Part shown: piece by piece, positions 1 through 6,943 of the stretch
Position numbering within the stretch: the first letter of the stretch is position 1
Layout: each line of letters starts with the position of its first letter
Origin: Hyphomicrobiales bacterium
GTDB taxonomy: Bacteria; Pseudomonadota; Alphaproteobacteria; Parvibaculales; Parvibaculaceae
DNA length: 12,962 nucleotides
Assembly: GCA_015655095.1 (NCBI GenBank)
Contig: JAATFR010000326.1
Coordinates: 1-12,962 of the forward strand
Direction of reading: 5' to 3'
Notes under the pieces: model-generated
Database searches by the model: none
The model's input: the letters and a program-made list of their open reading frames with translations, nothing else
What the model was told of the DNA's origin: nothing
Made by a program: the position numbers and the translations under genes

Positions 1-161
1 AGAATGCCGGTCGCCAGCGGATCGAGCGTACCCGCATGCCCGCCCTTCTGCGCGTTATAGGCGCGCCGGACCCGGGAGACGGTATCGGTCGAGGTGACGC
101 CGAGCGGCTTGTCGACAATAACCCAGCCAGAAACCGGATCGCCCTTCTTGCGGCGTCCCAT
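1..161 (-). CDS. truB: tRNA pseudouridine(55) synthase TruB, N-terminal part (3' end cut by window)
   Basis: Only the first 53 codons are visible; the gene runs off the low-coordinate edge. TruB isomerises U55 in the T-loop of elongator tRNAs to pseudouridine in the cytoplasm. The fragment carries the family signature GGHAGTLDPLATGIL at about residues 40-54, and D47 is in the position of the catalytic aspartate. The segment before it (GWVIVDKPLGVTS, residues 12-24) is the usual N-terminal TruB strand. The ATG at 161-159 lies 3 nt after the rbfA stop, so translation is probably coupled to rbfA; no clear Shine-Dalgarno sequence is seen. Position after rbfA at the end of the rimP-nusA-infB operon is the standard order, with rpsO and pnp often following outside such a window. 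The identification is firm; the rest of the protein cannot be judged. Confidence 0.95.
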   Translation of the reverse strand, partial: MGRRKKGDPVSGWVIVDKPLGVTSTDTVSRVRRAYNAQKGGHAGTLDPLATGI

Positions 162-164
162 GGC

Positions 165-677
165 TCAGCTCACTCTGCCGGGGGCATCATCATCGTCGCC
201 ATCATCTTCCCCGTCAGCCTCGTCATCATCGAAAGCATCGTCGCCATAGCCTGTACTGCGCTCGAGATCGCGGGCGACTTCGGGGGAATAGAGCAGCCGG
301 TCAAGCTCGGCCGCCTTGTCGAAGGACTTGTCCTCCTCGAACAGCAGGCTCGGCATGAATTTAAAGGTGACTTCCCGGGCGAGTTCGCCACGCAGATAGC
401 ACTGGCTGCGGCGCAGCCCCTTGACGACCGCCGATCCATCGCCCCCGCCAAGCGGGGCAACGAAACAGACGGCATGCCGCATGTCGGGGCTCATGCGAAC
501 TTCGGAAACAGTGATCGAGCGGCCCGCCAGGTCCGGGTCGCGGACCTCGCCACGCGCCAGTATTTCCGCGAGAGCCCGGCGCACAAGTTCGCCCGCGCGC
601 AACTGGCGCTGGCTTGGCGGCCGCGCGCCGCCCTTTTTCTTTTTGCCTCTGGAGGCGGGTTTGCGTTGCTGGGTCAT
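165..677 (-). CDS. rbfA: 30S ribosome-binding factor RbfA
   Basis: RbfA is a cytoplasmic cold-shock-type factor that binds the pre-30S subunit and helps mature the 5' end of 16S rRNA. The predicted protein is 170 aa. A basic N-terminal tail (RGKKKKGG, residues 10-17) precedes the single KH-like domain at about 24-132, ending in the typical segment REVTFKFMPSLLFEEDKSFD (101-120). The ATG at 677 is chosen because GAGAG lies 11 nt upstream; the TTG three codons earlier would leave only 2 nt to that site. An unusual feature is the very acidic C-terminus: about 17 of the residues from 147 to 164 are Asp or Glu. It follows infB after a 93-nt gap holding a strong inverted repeat and precedes truB by 3 nt. 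The family call is secure; the role of the acidic tail is unknown. Confidence 0.95.
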   Translation of the reverse strand: MTQQRKPASRGKKKKGGARPPSQRQLRAGELVRRALAEILARGEVRDPDLAGRSITVSEVRMSPDMRHAVCFVAPLGGGDGSAVVKGLRRSQCYLRGELAREVTFKFMPSLLFEEDKSFDKAAELDRLLYSPEVARDLERSTGYGDDAFDDDEADGEDDGDDDDAPGRVS

Positions 678-717
678 GGGTTTCAAATCTCTCGGGCATC
701 ATCGAAGGGCTGAAATG

Positions 718-748
718 ATGATCCCCCGGGACAAGCCCGGGGGATCAT
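718..748 (-). repeat. perfect 13-bp inverted repeat between infB and rbfA
   Basis: Arms 718-730 and 736-748 are exact reverse complements, with a 5-nt loop at 731-735. On the minus strand the arm reads ATGATCCCCCGGG and the loop CTTGT. The hairpin is very GC-rich, but the sequence after it on the transcribed strand (TTCAGCCC) has no T-run, so it is not a canonical intrinsic terminator. It lies about 22 nt after the infB stop and about 40 nt before the rbfA ATG. It could stabilise or process the mRNA, cause partial attenuation, or be one copy of a dispersed intergenic palindrome. CCCGGG-type palindromes of this look are, to my recollection, common between genes in several alphaproteobacteria; that point is not tested here. 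Confidence 0.8.
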
Positions 749-770
749 GTTCTTCAACACGCAACAAGGC

Positions 771-3700
771 TCAGTCGAGGGTGCGCTTGATCTCTTCGAC
801 CGTGAAGCACTCGATGGTATCGCCTGCGCGCATGTCCTGATAGCTCTCGAAGGCCATACCACATTCCTGGCCGCTGTTGACCTCTTTGACTTCATCCTTG
901 AAGCGCTTGAGGGTCGAAAGCTTGCCTTCGTGGATAACCACGCCATCGCGGATGAGACGAACGCTCGCGCCCCGGCGCACGACGCCCTCGGTAACGCGGC
1001 AACCCGCAACCTTGCCAACCTTGGAAATGTGGAACACTTCAAGAATCTCGGCATTGCCGAGGAAGGTCTCGCGAAGCTCCGGCGTGAGCAGGCCGCTCAT
1101 TGCCGCCTTCACATCGTCCACAAGATCATAGATGACCGAGTAATAGCGGATCTCGATTCCGGCCTGACGGGCCGCGTCGCGCGCCTGCGCATTGGCGCGA
1201 ACGTTGAAGCCGATGATCGGCGCATTCGAGGCAATGGCCAGCGTGACGTCGGATTCGGTAATCGCGCCGACTCCGACATGAAGGAGACGGGCTGCCACTT
1301 CGTCTGTGCCGAGCTTGTCAAGCGACTGGCTGATGGCCTCCGACGAACCCTGCACATCCGCCTTGATAACCAGCGGCACGATCTTCTTTTCGACTTCCTG
1401 AAGCTGGGTCAGCATCTGGTCCAGAGAGGCACGCATACCGGTGCCCGCCCGCTTGTCGCGCTCGACTCGCTGACGATAATCGGTGATTTCGCGAGCGCGG
1501 CTCTCGCTGTCGATGACCGAGATGACATCGCCCGCTTCTGGCGCGCCGGAAAGACCGAGCACCTCGACGGGAACCGAAGGCCCCGCCTCCAGCACTGTCT
1601 CACCACGGTCATTGACGAGCGCGCGGACGCGCCCCCATGCCGTACCGGCAACGATGACATCGCCAACCTTGAGCGTGCCGCGCTGGATCAGCACCGTGCC
1701 GACCGGGCCGCGACCGCGATCCAGCTTGGCTTCGATGATGACGCCTTCGGCGGCGCGATTGGGATTGGCGCGCAGATCTAGAACTTCCGCCTGAAGCAGA
1801 ATGAGTTCTTCGAGCTTCTCGAGGCCCATGCGGGTCTTTGCCGAGATTTCGACGGAAAGCACATCGCCGCCGAAATCCTCCAGCACGACTTCATGCTGAA
1901 GCAGTTCGGACTTCACCCGCGTCGGGTCTGCGCCCGGCTTGTCCATCTTGTTGATCGCCACGATGATCGGAACACCGGCCGCCTTGGCGTGAACGATCGC
2001 CTCAACCGTCTGGGGCATGACGCCATCATCGGCGGCCACGACGAGCACGACAATATCCGTCGCCCGGGCGCCACGGGCGCGCATGGCGGTGAAAGCGGCG
2101 TGACCCGGCGTATCAAGGAAGGTGATCTTGGCGCCCGAGGCCATATTGACCTGATAGGCGCCGATATGCTGCGTGATGCCGCCCGCTTCGCCCGCGACCA
2201 CATCGGTCTTGCGCAAAGCGTCGAGCAACGAGGTCTTGCCGTGGTCGACGTGGCCCATCACGGTCACGACCGGCGCGCGGGGCACCTTGGTTTCCAGATC
2301 ATCGTCCTTGTCGATGAGGCCTTCCTCAACGTCGGACTCGGCCACGCGCTTGACCTCATGGCCGAGTTCCTCGGCGACGAGCTGGGCGGTGTCGCTGTCG
2401 ATCACATCGGTGATCTTGAGCATCAGGCCCTGACGCATCAGCAGCTTGATCACATCAACGCCGCGCTCGGCCATGCGGTTGGCCAGTTCCTGAATGGTGA
2501 TGGTCTCAGGAATGATAACTTCGCGGACAACTTTCTGCGGTGCTTCCTGAACGCCATGACTGCGCTTGCGGTCGCGTTCGGTGCGGCGGCGCATCGAGGC
2601 GAGACTGCGCTGGCGCTCATCGGTCTCAAACGCCTTGGTGACGGTAAGCTTGCCTCGGCGACGCGGCTCCGCCGTGCGGGCGGGAGCAGGACGGGCGGGA
2701 AGACCGCGACGGCGATCATCATCCTCGTCAGCCGCCGTACGCGCCTTGAGCGGCGCGCCGGTGATGGGCTTGCGGGCCTCGCTGTCAGGGTTGACGACAG
2801 GAGCCGGAGCAGGCGAATTGCGGTTGGAGGCGAACCCGCCACCGACAGGGCGCGGACCCGAGGCGGGACGCGCGCCAGCGGCGCGCGACGGGGCGCGACC
2901 CGCCGGACGCTCCTCAGGACCTTCACCGGCTTCCAGACGGCGCTTGGCGGTGGCGGCGGCACGCGCACGCGCAGCCTCTTCCGCTTCACGGCGGCTGGCT
3001 TCTTCCGCTTCACGAATGGCGGCTTCTTCGCGCTCCTTGGCGCGACGGACATCTTCTTCCGCGCGGCGCTTGGCATCCTCGATGGCGCGGGCGCGCTCCT
3101 CGACTTCACGAACGCGGGAATCGGCCAGCGCCGAGGCGCGGGCATTCTTTTCCTCTTCCGTCAGCGTACGCAGCACAACGCCGGAGCGAGGCCGACCGGC
3201 TTCGCCCGGACGGCCCTGCTGGGGACGCTGGTCACGGCGGCCGGGAGTCGCGGCATTGGCGCCGGGCCGATTGCCGCTCGCGGGCTGGCTGCCGCGCGGC
3301 GCGGCATTGCGGATCGGATCGGCCGTGCGCACCGGACCGGGACCGGCAGAACGCTTTAGCTCAACTTTAGGCGATTCCGCCTTTGGCGCAACCGGCTCTT
3401 CAGGGGCAGGCGCGGGAGCCGCAGCCTCGACAGGATTGAGCGCGGGTTCAGCCACCGGTTCGGGGCTGGCTTTAACTTCAGGCGCTGATTCCGGCGCTTT
3501 GGCCTCAACCGGAGCCGGCGTGGGAGCCTCCTCGGCGACAGGCGGCGGCGCTACAGGGGCCGCAACGACAGGCTTTGGAGCCACTGCCACGGGCGCTTGC
3601 GGCTCTTCGGCCACGGGGGCGCCGGCGGGCTGAGGGGTTTCGCCGGGCTTGAAAGTACGCTTGCGCTTCTTTTCAACGACAACAGACTTCGTACGGCCTG

Positions 3701-3809
3701 ATGCAAGGCTCTGCCGCGCAGGTCCGGAGTCTACCGTCCGCTTCAGACTCAGCGTTTTCCCGCCGCCCGCCTTCAGCTTCTGTTCGCCCGATTCCGTAGT
3801 ATCGTCCAT
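771..3809 (-). CDS. infB: translation initiation factor IF-2
   Basis: IF-2 is the GTPase that places fMet-tRNA on the 30S P site and promotes 50S joining. The predicted protein is 1012 aa, larger than E. coli IF-2 (890 aa), owing to its N-terminus. Residues 60-145 are Ala/Pro-rich and 216-295 form a long Glu/Arg/Ala-rich helix, probably a coiled coil. Next is an IF2_N-type domain (about 431-482, IPETITIQELANRMAERG). The GTPase domain shows G1 GHVDHGKT (519-526), G3 DTPGH (566-570), G4 NKMD (620-623) and G5 SAK (656-658). Domains II to IV fill the C-terminal third. The ATG at 3809 has AAGGA 5 nt upstream; the in-frame TTG five codons earlier is less likely. The gene lies 24 nt after ylxR and 93 nt before rbfA, inside the nusA operon. 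All key GTPase motifs are intact. Confidence 0.98.
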   Translation of the reverse strand: MDDTTESGEQKLKAGGGKTLSLKRTVDSGPARQSLASGRTKSVVVEKKRKRTFKPGETPQPAGAPVAEEPQAPVAVAPKPVVAAPVAPPPVAEEAPTPAPVEAKAPESAPEVKASPEPVAEPALNPVEAAAPAPAPEEPVAPKAESPKVELKRSAGPGPVRTADPIRNAAPRGSQPASGNRPGANAATPGRRDQRPQQGRPGEAGRPRSGVVLRTLTEEEKNARASALADSRVREVEERARAIEDAKRRAEEDVRRAKEREEAAIREAEEASRREAEEAARARAAATAKRRLEAGEGPEERPAGRAPSRAAGARPASGPRPVGGGFASNRNSPAPAPVVNPDSEARKPITGAPLKARTAADEDDDRRRGLPARPAPARTAEPRRRGKLTVTKAFETDERQRSLASMRRRTERDRKRSHGVQEAPQKVVREVIIPETITIQELANRMAERGVDVIKLLMRQGLMLKITDVIDSDTAQLVAEELGHEVKRVAESDVEEGLIDKDDDLETKVPRAPVVTVMGHVDHGKTSLLDALRKTDVVAGEAGGITQHIGAYQVNMASGAKITFLDTPGHAAFTAMRARGARATDIVVLVVAADDGVMPQTVEAIVHAKAAGVPIIVAINKMDKPGADPTRVKSELLQHEVVLEDFGGDVLSVEISAKTRMGLEKLEELILLQAEVLDLRANPNRAAEGVIIEAKLDRGRGPVGTVLIQRGTLKVGDVIVAGTAWGRVRALVNDRGETVLEAGPSVPVEVLGLSGAPEAGDVISVIDSESRAREITDYRQRVERDKRAGTGMRASLDQMLTQLQEVEKKIVPLVIKADVQGSSEAISQSLDKLGTDEVAARLLHVGVGAITESDVTLAIASNAPIIGFNVRANAQARDAARQAGIEIRYYSVIYDLVDDVKAAMSGLLTPELRETFLGNAEILEVFHISKVGKVAGCRVTEGVVRRGASVRLIRDGVVIHEGKLSTLKRFKDEVKEVNSGQECGMAFESYQDMRAGDTIECFTVEEIKRTLD

Positions 3810-3833
3810 GCTTATCCTTACCAAACCTTGGCA

Positions 3834-4484
3834 TCAGCAGCCGCGGCCTTCTTCTTCCGGGCTGCCGGTTGTCGGACGTGTCCGCCCATAAACCTCAAGT
3901 CTGGCGAGATCCGCCAGAGCCTTCTCAACCATGCGCCCTTTAATCAGGGCAGCATGTATCACATGTGCGCGCCCCAATGCCAAACCCATTTCACGGGCAT
4001 AGAGGGGACGCAAAACGCTAACCTCGCCAATCAGGCCATATCCCTGCGCTGCCTTCAGTCTGGCCATCATCTTGCGATGGCCATCCGGCGCGCCGTCCAC
4101 GGCCTCCAGAAGCGCAGCCACGACGCCGCGCTCCAGCTTGTCCACGACCTTCTCGAACCCGCCGACGATTTCACCCGCCCGGCGGGCAAATCCCAGCGTA
4201 TCAATGGCGCGGCGCGTAAGCAGCCGCTCCAAATCATCCACCAGCGTGTCGGCAACCCGGACACTACCCTTCGCCGCACGGGCGAACAGGCCCTTGCGCA
4301 TCGCTTTCTCGACCAGATCGCGCTCAGCGCCGATCCAGAAGCCGCGGCCGGGCAGTTTTCCCGCCAAATCCGGCACCACCGTAGCATCGGGCCCCACCAC
4401 GAAGCGGATCAATCCGCCCCGGGGAGCCGTTTCACCGCTAACGATGCAGCGGCGCTCCGGCTCATCGCGGTCGGAACGGGACAT
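3834..4484 (-). CDS. YlxR/RnpM (DUF448) protein with C-terminal L7Ae-like domain
   Basis: The predicted protein is 216 aa. The N-terminal YlxR/DUF448 domain (about 8-80) shows RRCIVSGE at 11-18 and LPGRGFW at 44-50, the two hallmark segments. The second half (about 91-190, including LGFARRAGEIVGGFEKV) resembles the small L7Ae-type RNA-binding proteins that Firmicutes encode as a separate gene (YlxQ) next to ylxR; here the two appear fused, as is common in alphaproteobacteria. YlxR homologues are nucleic-acid-binding; in Bacillus the protein has been linked to RNase P (RnpM). A role in RNA or ribosome metabolism here is an inference. Its ATG overlaps the nusA stop by 1 nt (TGATG), indicating translational coupling, and infB begins 24 nt after its stop. 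The family call is firm; the function is not. Confidence 0.93.
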   Translation of the reverse strand: MSRSDRDEPERRCIVSGETAPRGGLIRFVVGPDATVVPDLAGKLPGRGFWIGAERDLVEKAMRKGLFARAAKGSVRVADTLVDDLERLLTRRAIDTLGFARRAGEIVGGFEKVVDKLERGVVAALLEAVDGAPDGHRKMMARLKAAQGYGLIGEVSVLRPLYAREMGLALGRAHVIHAALIKGRMVEKALADLARLEVYGRTRPTTGSPEEEGRGC

Positions 4485-6094
4485 CAGCCTTCGACTTCCT
4501 CGTCTTCTTCAATATCCTCGGCCACCGCATTCTGGGCGGCCAGTTCTTCCGCCGTGATCCAGCCGACCGACACGCGGGCGTTCATGATCATGGCATTGGC
4601 TTCCTCGGCGGAAATGTCGAAACCATGGAGGAACCCGGGCTGACGCTTGCGCTCCCCATCCACGTTTTCCGTCCAGCCGATCAGATCGTCGGTGGCGCAG
4701 CCCGCCAGATCCTCGACGCTCTTCACATCGTTTTCGCCCAAGGCGACCAACATGGCCGGCGTGACGCCCTCTACCTTGCCCAGCTCGTCATCCACGCCGA
4801 GCGCCAGACGCTTTGCGTCAAATTCGGCGTTCTGCTTCTCGATATGGTCGAGCGCGCGAGTCTGAAGCTCGCGGGCCGTATCCTCGTCGAATCCCTCGAT
4901 CGCCGCGATTTCCTCGACAGGCACGTAGGCCACTTCCTCGATAGAGGAAAAATCCTCGGTCGCGAGCAACTGGGCGATCACCTCGTCCACATCAAGCGCT
5001 TCCTGGAAAAGCACGCTGCGGGACTGGAATTCGCCCTGACGGCGCTCGGATTCCTCAGCTTCGGTCAGGATATCGATATCCCAACCCGTGAGCTGCGAGG
5101 CAAGCCGCACGTTCTGGCCGCGACGTCCGATCGCCAGAGATAACTGGTCATCGGGCACCACAACTTCAATACGACCGGCATCCTCATCCAGCACAACTTT
5201 CACCACATCGGCGGGCTGAAGCGCATGAACGATGAAGGTGGCGGCATCCTGCGACCACTGAATGATGTCGATCTTCTCGCCCTGCAACTCGTTGACCACC
5301 GCCTGAACGCGGCTGCCGCGCATGCCGACGCAGGCGCCAACCGGATCGATGGAGCTGTCGCGCGAAATCACCGCAATCTTGGCGCGGCTGCCCGGATCGC
5401 GGGCGACAGCCTTGACCTCGATGATGTTGTCGTAGATTTCCGGCACTTCCTGCGCAAACAGCTTCGCCATGAACTGGGGATGGGTGCGCGACAGGAAAAT
5501 CTGGGGTCCGCGCTGCTCGCGGCGCACGTCATAGACGTAAGCGCGGACACGGTCGCCGTTGCGGAAGGTTTCACGCGGGATCATCTCGTCCCGGCGGACA
5601 ATCGCCTCGCCACGGCCGAGATCAACGATCACATTGCCATATTCGACGCGCTTGACCACGCCATGGACGATCTCGCCGATCTTGTCCCTGTATTCGTCAT
5701 ACTGGCGGTCGCGCTCGGCATCGCGCACCTTCTGCACGATCACCTGCTTGGCCGTCTGGGCGGCAATGCGGCCGAACTCGATCGGCGGCAACTCATCCTC
5801 GATCAGATCGCCGACCTGGGCTGCCGGATTGCGGCGCTGCGCGGCCTTAAGCGGAATCTGGATCGCATCGCTCTCGACTTCATCCACAACTTCGAGCAGG
5901 CGCACGAGCCGGAGCTCGCCGGTCTTGGGGTCGATCCGGGCGCGGATGTCATTTTCCGCGCCGTAACGCGACCGTGCGGCTTTCTGGATCGCCTCGGCCA
6001 TCGCATCGAGCACGACCTCGCGGTCAATCTGCTTTTCCCGTGCGACCGCATCCGCGATCTGCAACAACTCAAGACGGTTGGCGCTTACTGCCAT
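4484..6094 (-). CDS. nusA: transcription termination/antitermination factor NusA
   Basis: NusA binds RNA polymerase and the nascent RNA and modulates pausing, intrinsic and Rho termination, and rRNA antitermination. The predicted protein is 536 aa. Visible domains are the N-terminal polymerase-binding domain (about 1-130), S1 (about 137-201, GEIVHGVVKRVEYGNVIVDL), KH1 (about 235-300, GACVGMRGSRVQ at 253-264) and KH2 (about 305-370, AIGRRGQNVRLA at 321-332). The C-terminal part (about 375-515) holds two helix-hairpin-helix-like repeats, beginning near 381 and 439, before an acidic end (529-535). The ATG at 6094 has GGAG 7 nt upstream. It follows rimP by 46 nt and overlaps ylxR by 1 nt. In E. 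coli NusA affects expression of its own operon, which matters for the terminator-like element in front of rimP. Confidence 0.98.
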   Translation of the reverse strand: MAVSANRLELLQIADAVAREKQIDREVVLDAMAEAIQKAARSRYGAENDIRARIDPKTGELRLVRLLEVVDEVESDAIQIPLKAAQRRNPAAQVGDLIEDELPPIEFGRIAAQTAKQVIVQKVRDAERDRQYDEYRDKIGEIVHGVVKRVEYGNVIVDLGRGEAIVRRDEMIPRETFRNGDRVRAYVYDVRREQRGPQIFLSRTHPQFMAKLFAQEVPEIYDNIIEVKAVARDPGSRAKIAVISRDSSIDPVGACVGMRGSRVQAVVNELQGEKIDIIQWSQDAATFIVHALQPADVVKVVLDEDAGRIEVVVPDDQLSLAIGRRGQNVRLASQLTGWDIDILTEAEESERRQGEFQSRSVLFQEALDVDEVIAQLLATEDFSSIEEVAYVPVEEIAAIEGFDEDTARELQTRALDHIEKQNAEFDAKRLALGVDDELGKVEGVTPAMLVALGENDVKSVEDLAGCATDDLIGWTENVDGERKRQPGFLHGFDISAEEANAMIMNARVSVGWITAEELAAQNAVAEDIEEDEEVEG

Positions 6095-6140
6095 GGTCTG
6101 TCTCCGACTTCATTTCCCTGGAAAGCGAGAGAGAAAGGGA

Positions 6141-6749
6141 TCAATCCCCATCCTTGCGTCTCAGGCTTTCACGTACAAGTTCATCCGTCAGCACCAGTTT
6201 CGCATCGCCGATCAGGGCGAATGGCAAACCGATGATCTGGCGCTCACTCATGCCTTCTATATCTATCTCGACCAGGATCTCATCATCCTGAAAACCATGC
6301 AGCTCGCCCCGGAACCGGCGGCGTCCATCAATCGGCTCCAGCAATTCGATCTTGCTGTCATACCCCGCCCACCGCTCGAAATCCTTGGGCCGGGTCAAGG
6401 GCCGCGCGATGCCGGGCGAAGAAACTTCAAGCATATATTCACCCGGTATCGGGTCCTCAACATCAAGTATCGCCGACAGGTTGCGGGAAAGCTCCTCACA
6501 CCCGTCAATCTCCATGGTGCCGTCAGGCCGCTCCGCCATGATCTGCAACGTATGGCCGCTCTCAAGCCCGAACCTGATCCGCACGATCTCGAATCCAAGA
6601 CTCTGCGCCGTCGGACTAATCAGCTCAAAAACCTTCATCGCCGTTCCCGGCGTCGCGATGAGATGGATATCGCTGTTCGCGGGATGCGCGGAATCGAGCC
6701 CTTCAGGAATGGCAATCTTCTGACCGGTCAACAGATCCTCGGCACGCAT
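6141..6749 (-). CDS. rimP: ribosome maturation factor RimP
   Basis: RimP is a cytoplasmic factor needed early in 30S assembly. From the ATG at 6749 the protein is 202 aa. The two-domain core is clear: LGFEIVRIRF (51-60), LDVEDP (95-100) and the signature EVSSPGIARPL (108-118), then the C-terminal Sm-like part ending near AKLVLTDELVRESLR. The start is uncertain. The ATG at 6749 has no Shine-Dalgarno sequence and sits right behind a small hairpin. An in-frame TTG at 6731 has GAGGA 4 nt upstream, and an ATG at 6638 gives a 165-aa protein closer to E. coli RimP length, with a weak GGGA in front. The longer frame up to the GTG at 6809 would run through a terminator-like hairpin and is unlikely. 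The gene is first in the nusA-infB operon, the standard place. Confidence 0.94.
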   Translation of the reverse strand: MRAEDLLTGQKIAIPEGLDSAHPANSDIHLIATPGTAMKVFELISPTAQSLGFEIVRIRFGLESGHTLQIMAERPDGTMEIDGCEELSRNLSAILDVEDPIPGEYMLEVSSPGIARPLTRPKDFERWAGYDSKIELLEPIDGRRRFRGELHGFQDDEILVEIDIEGMSERQIIGLPFALIGDAKLVLTDELVRESLRRKDGD

Positions 6750-6750
6750 T

Positions 6751-6764
6751 CGGGCAAAAGCCCG
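6751..6764 (-). other. small perfect hairpin just upstream of the rimP ATG
   Basis: The minus strand reads CGGGC-TTTT-GCCCG, a 5-bp GC stem with a 4-nt loop, ending one base before the ATG at 6749. If 6749 is the real start, the stem occupies the place of the missing ribosome-binding site and would hinder initiation. If rimP starts at 6731 or 6638, it is only part of the leader. Confidence 0.5.
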
Positions 6765-6767
6765 TTT

Positions 6768-6809
6768 AAAAAACAAAAAAAGCGGGGCCCCTGTCAGGGG
6801 ACAACCCAC
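6768..6809 (-). terminator. intrinsic terminator-like hairpin with T7-G-T6 tract before rimP
   Basis: On the minus strand an inner stem CCCCT/AGGGG (6800-6796 with 6792-6788, loop GAC) can be extended by an outer stem GTGGG/CCCGC (6809-6805 with 6786-6782, one G-U pair). It is followed directly by seven T, one G and six T (6781-6768). This is a good intrinsic-terminator layout for minus-strand transcription. It could end the metK-trmB transcript. Because a promoter-like pair lies upstream of it at 6902-6875, it may instead, or also, be a leader attenuator for rimP-nusA-infB. Confidence 0.7.
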
Positions 6810-6874
6810 TTACTTTTAAACCGTCGCTCATCAAGGAGCGCCGCTATGTAAGAAGTTCGTCTGAAGACTTGCGG

Positions 6875-6902
6875 ACTATAGCCATTTCAGCGCCAAGCGC
6901 AA
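6875..6902 (-). promoter_or_regulatory. candidate sigma-70-type promoter for the rimP-nusA-infB operon
   Basis: A -35 box TTGCGC (6902-6897), a 16-nt spacer and a -10 box TATAGT (6880-6875) lie on the minus strand in the gap between trmB and rimP, 41 nt after the trmB stop. Transcription would start near 6868 and give a leader of roughly 120 nt to the ATG at 6749. The -10 is near consensus and the -35 moderate. The prediction rests only on sequence resemblance. Confidence 0.5.
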
Positions 6903-6943
6903 GAGCCTGGGGGCAAGCCCGCCAATCACCATCCGGCGCGGGC

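Noticed and set aside
678..686. TTG start of rbfA at 686
   Set aside because: It leaves only 2 nt to the GAGAG site, while the ATG at 677 has a workable spacing.
2941..3130. Repetitive GC-rich stretch in infB as a possible DNA repeat array
   Set aside because: The periodicity follows the Glu/Ala/Arg helical protein sequence of IF-2; no exact DNA unit repeats, and no CRISPR-like spacing is present.
747..3359. Long plus-strand open frames opposite infB (344, 488 and 355 codons)
   Set aside because: They are antisense to a clear IF-2 gene, have repetitive Arg/Gly/Ala composition caused by GC-rich codons, show no recognisable domain and no ribosome-binding site.
6750..6809. rimP starting at the GTG at 6809
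   Set aside because: It would place the hairpin and T-tract inside the coding sequence and give an N-terminus (LFLFF) unlike RimP.
6750..6943. tRNA gene upstream of rimP, as metY in E. coli
   Set aside because: No cloverleaf, T-loop (GGTTCGAATCC-like) or CCA end is seen on either strand of the gap.
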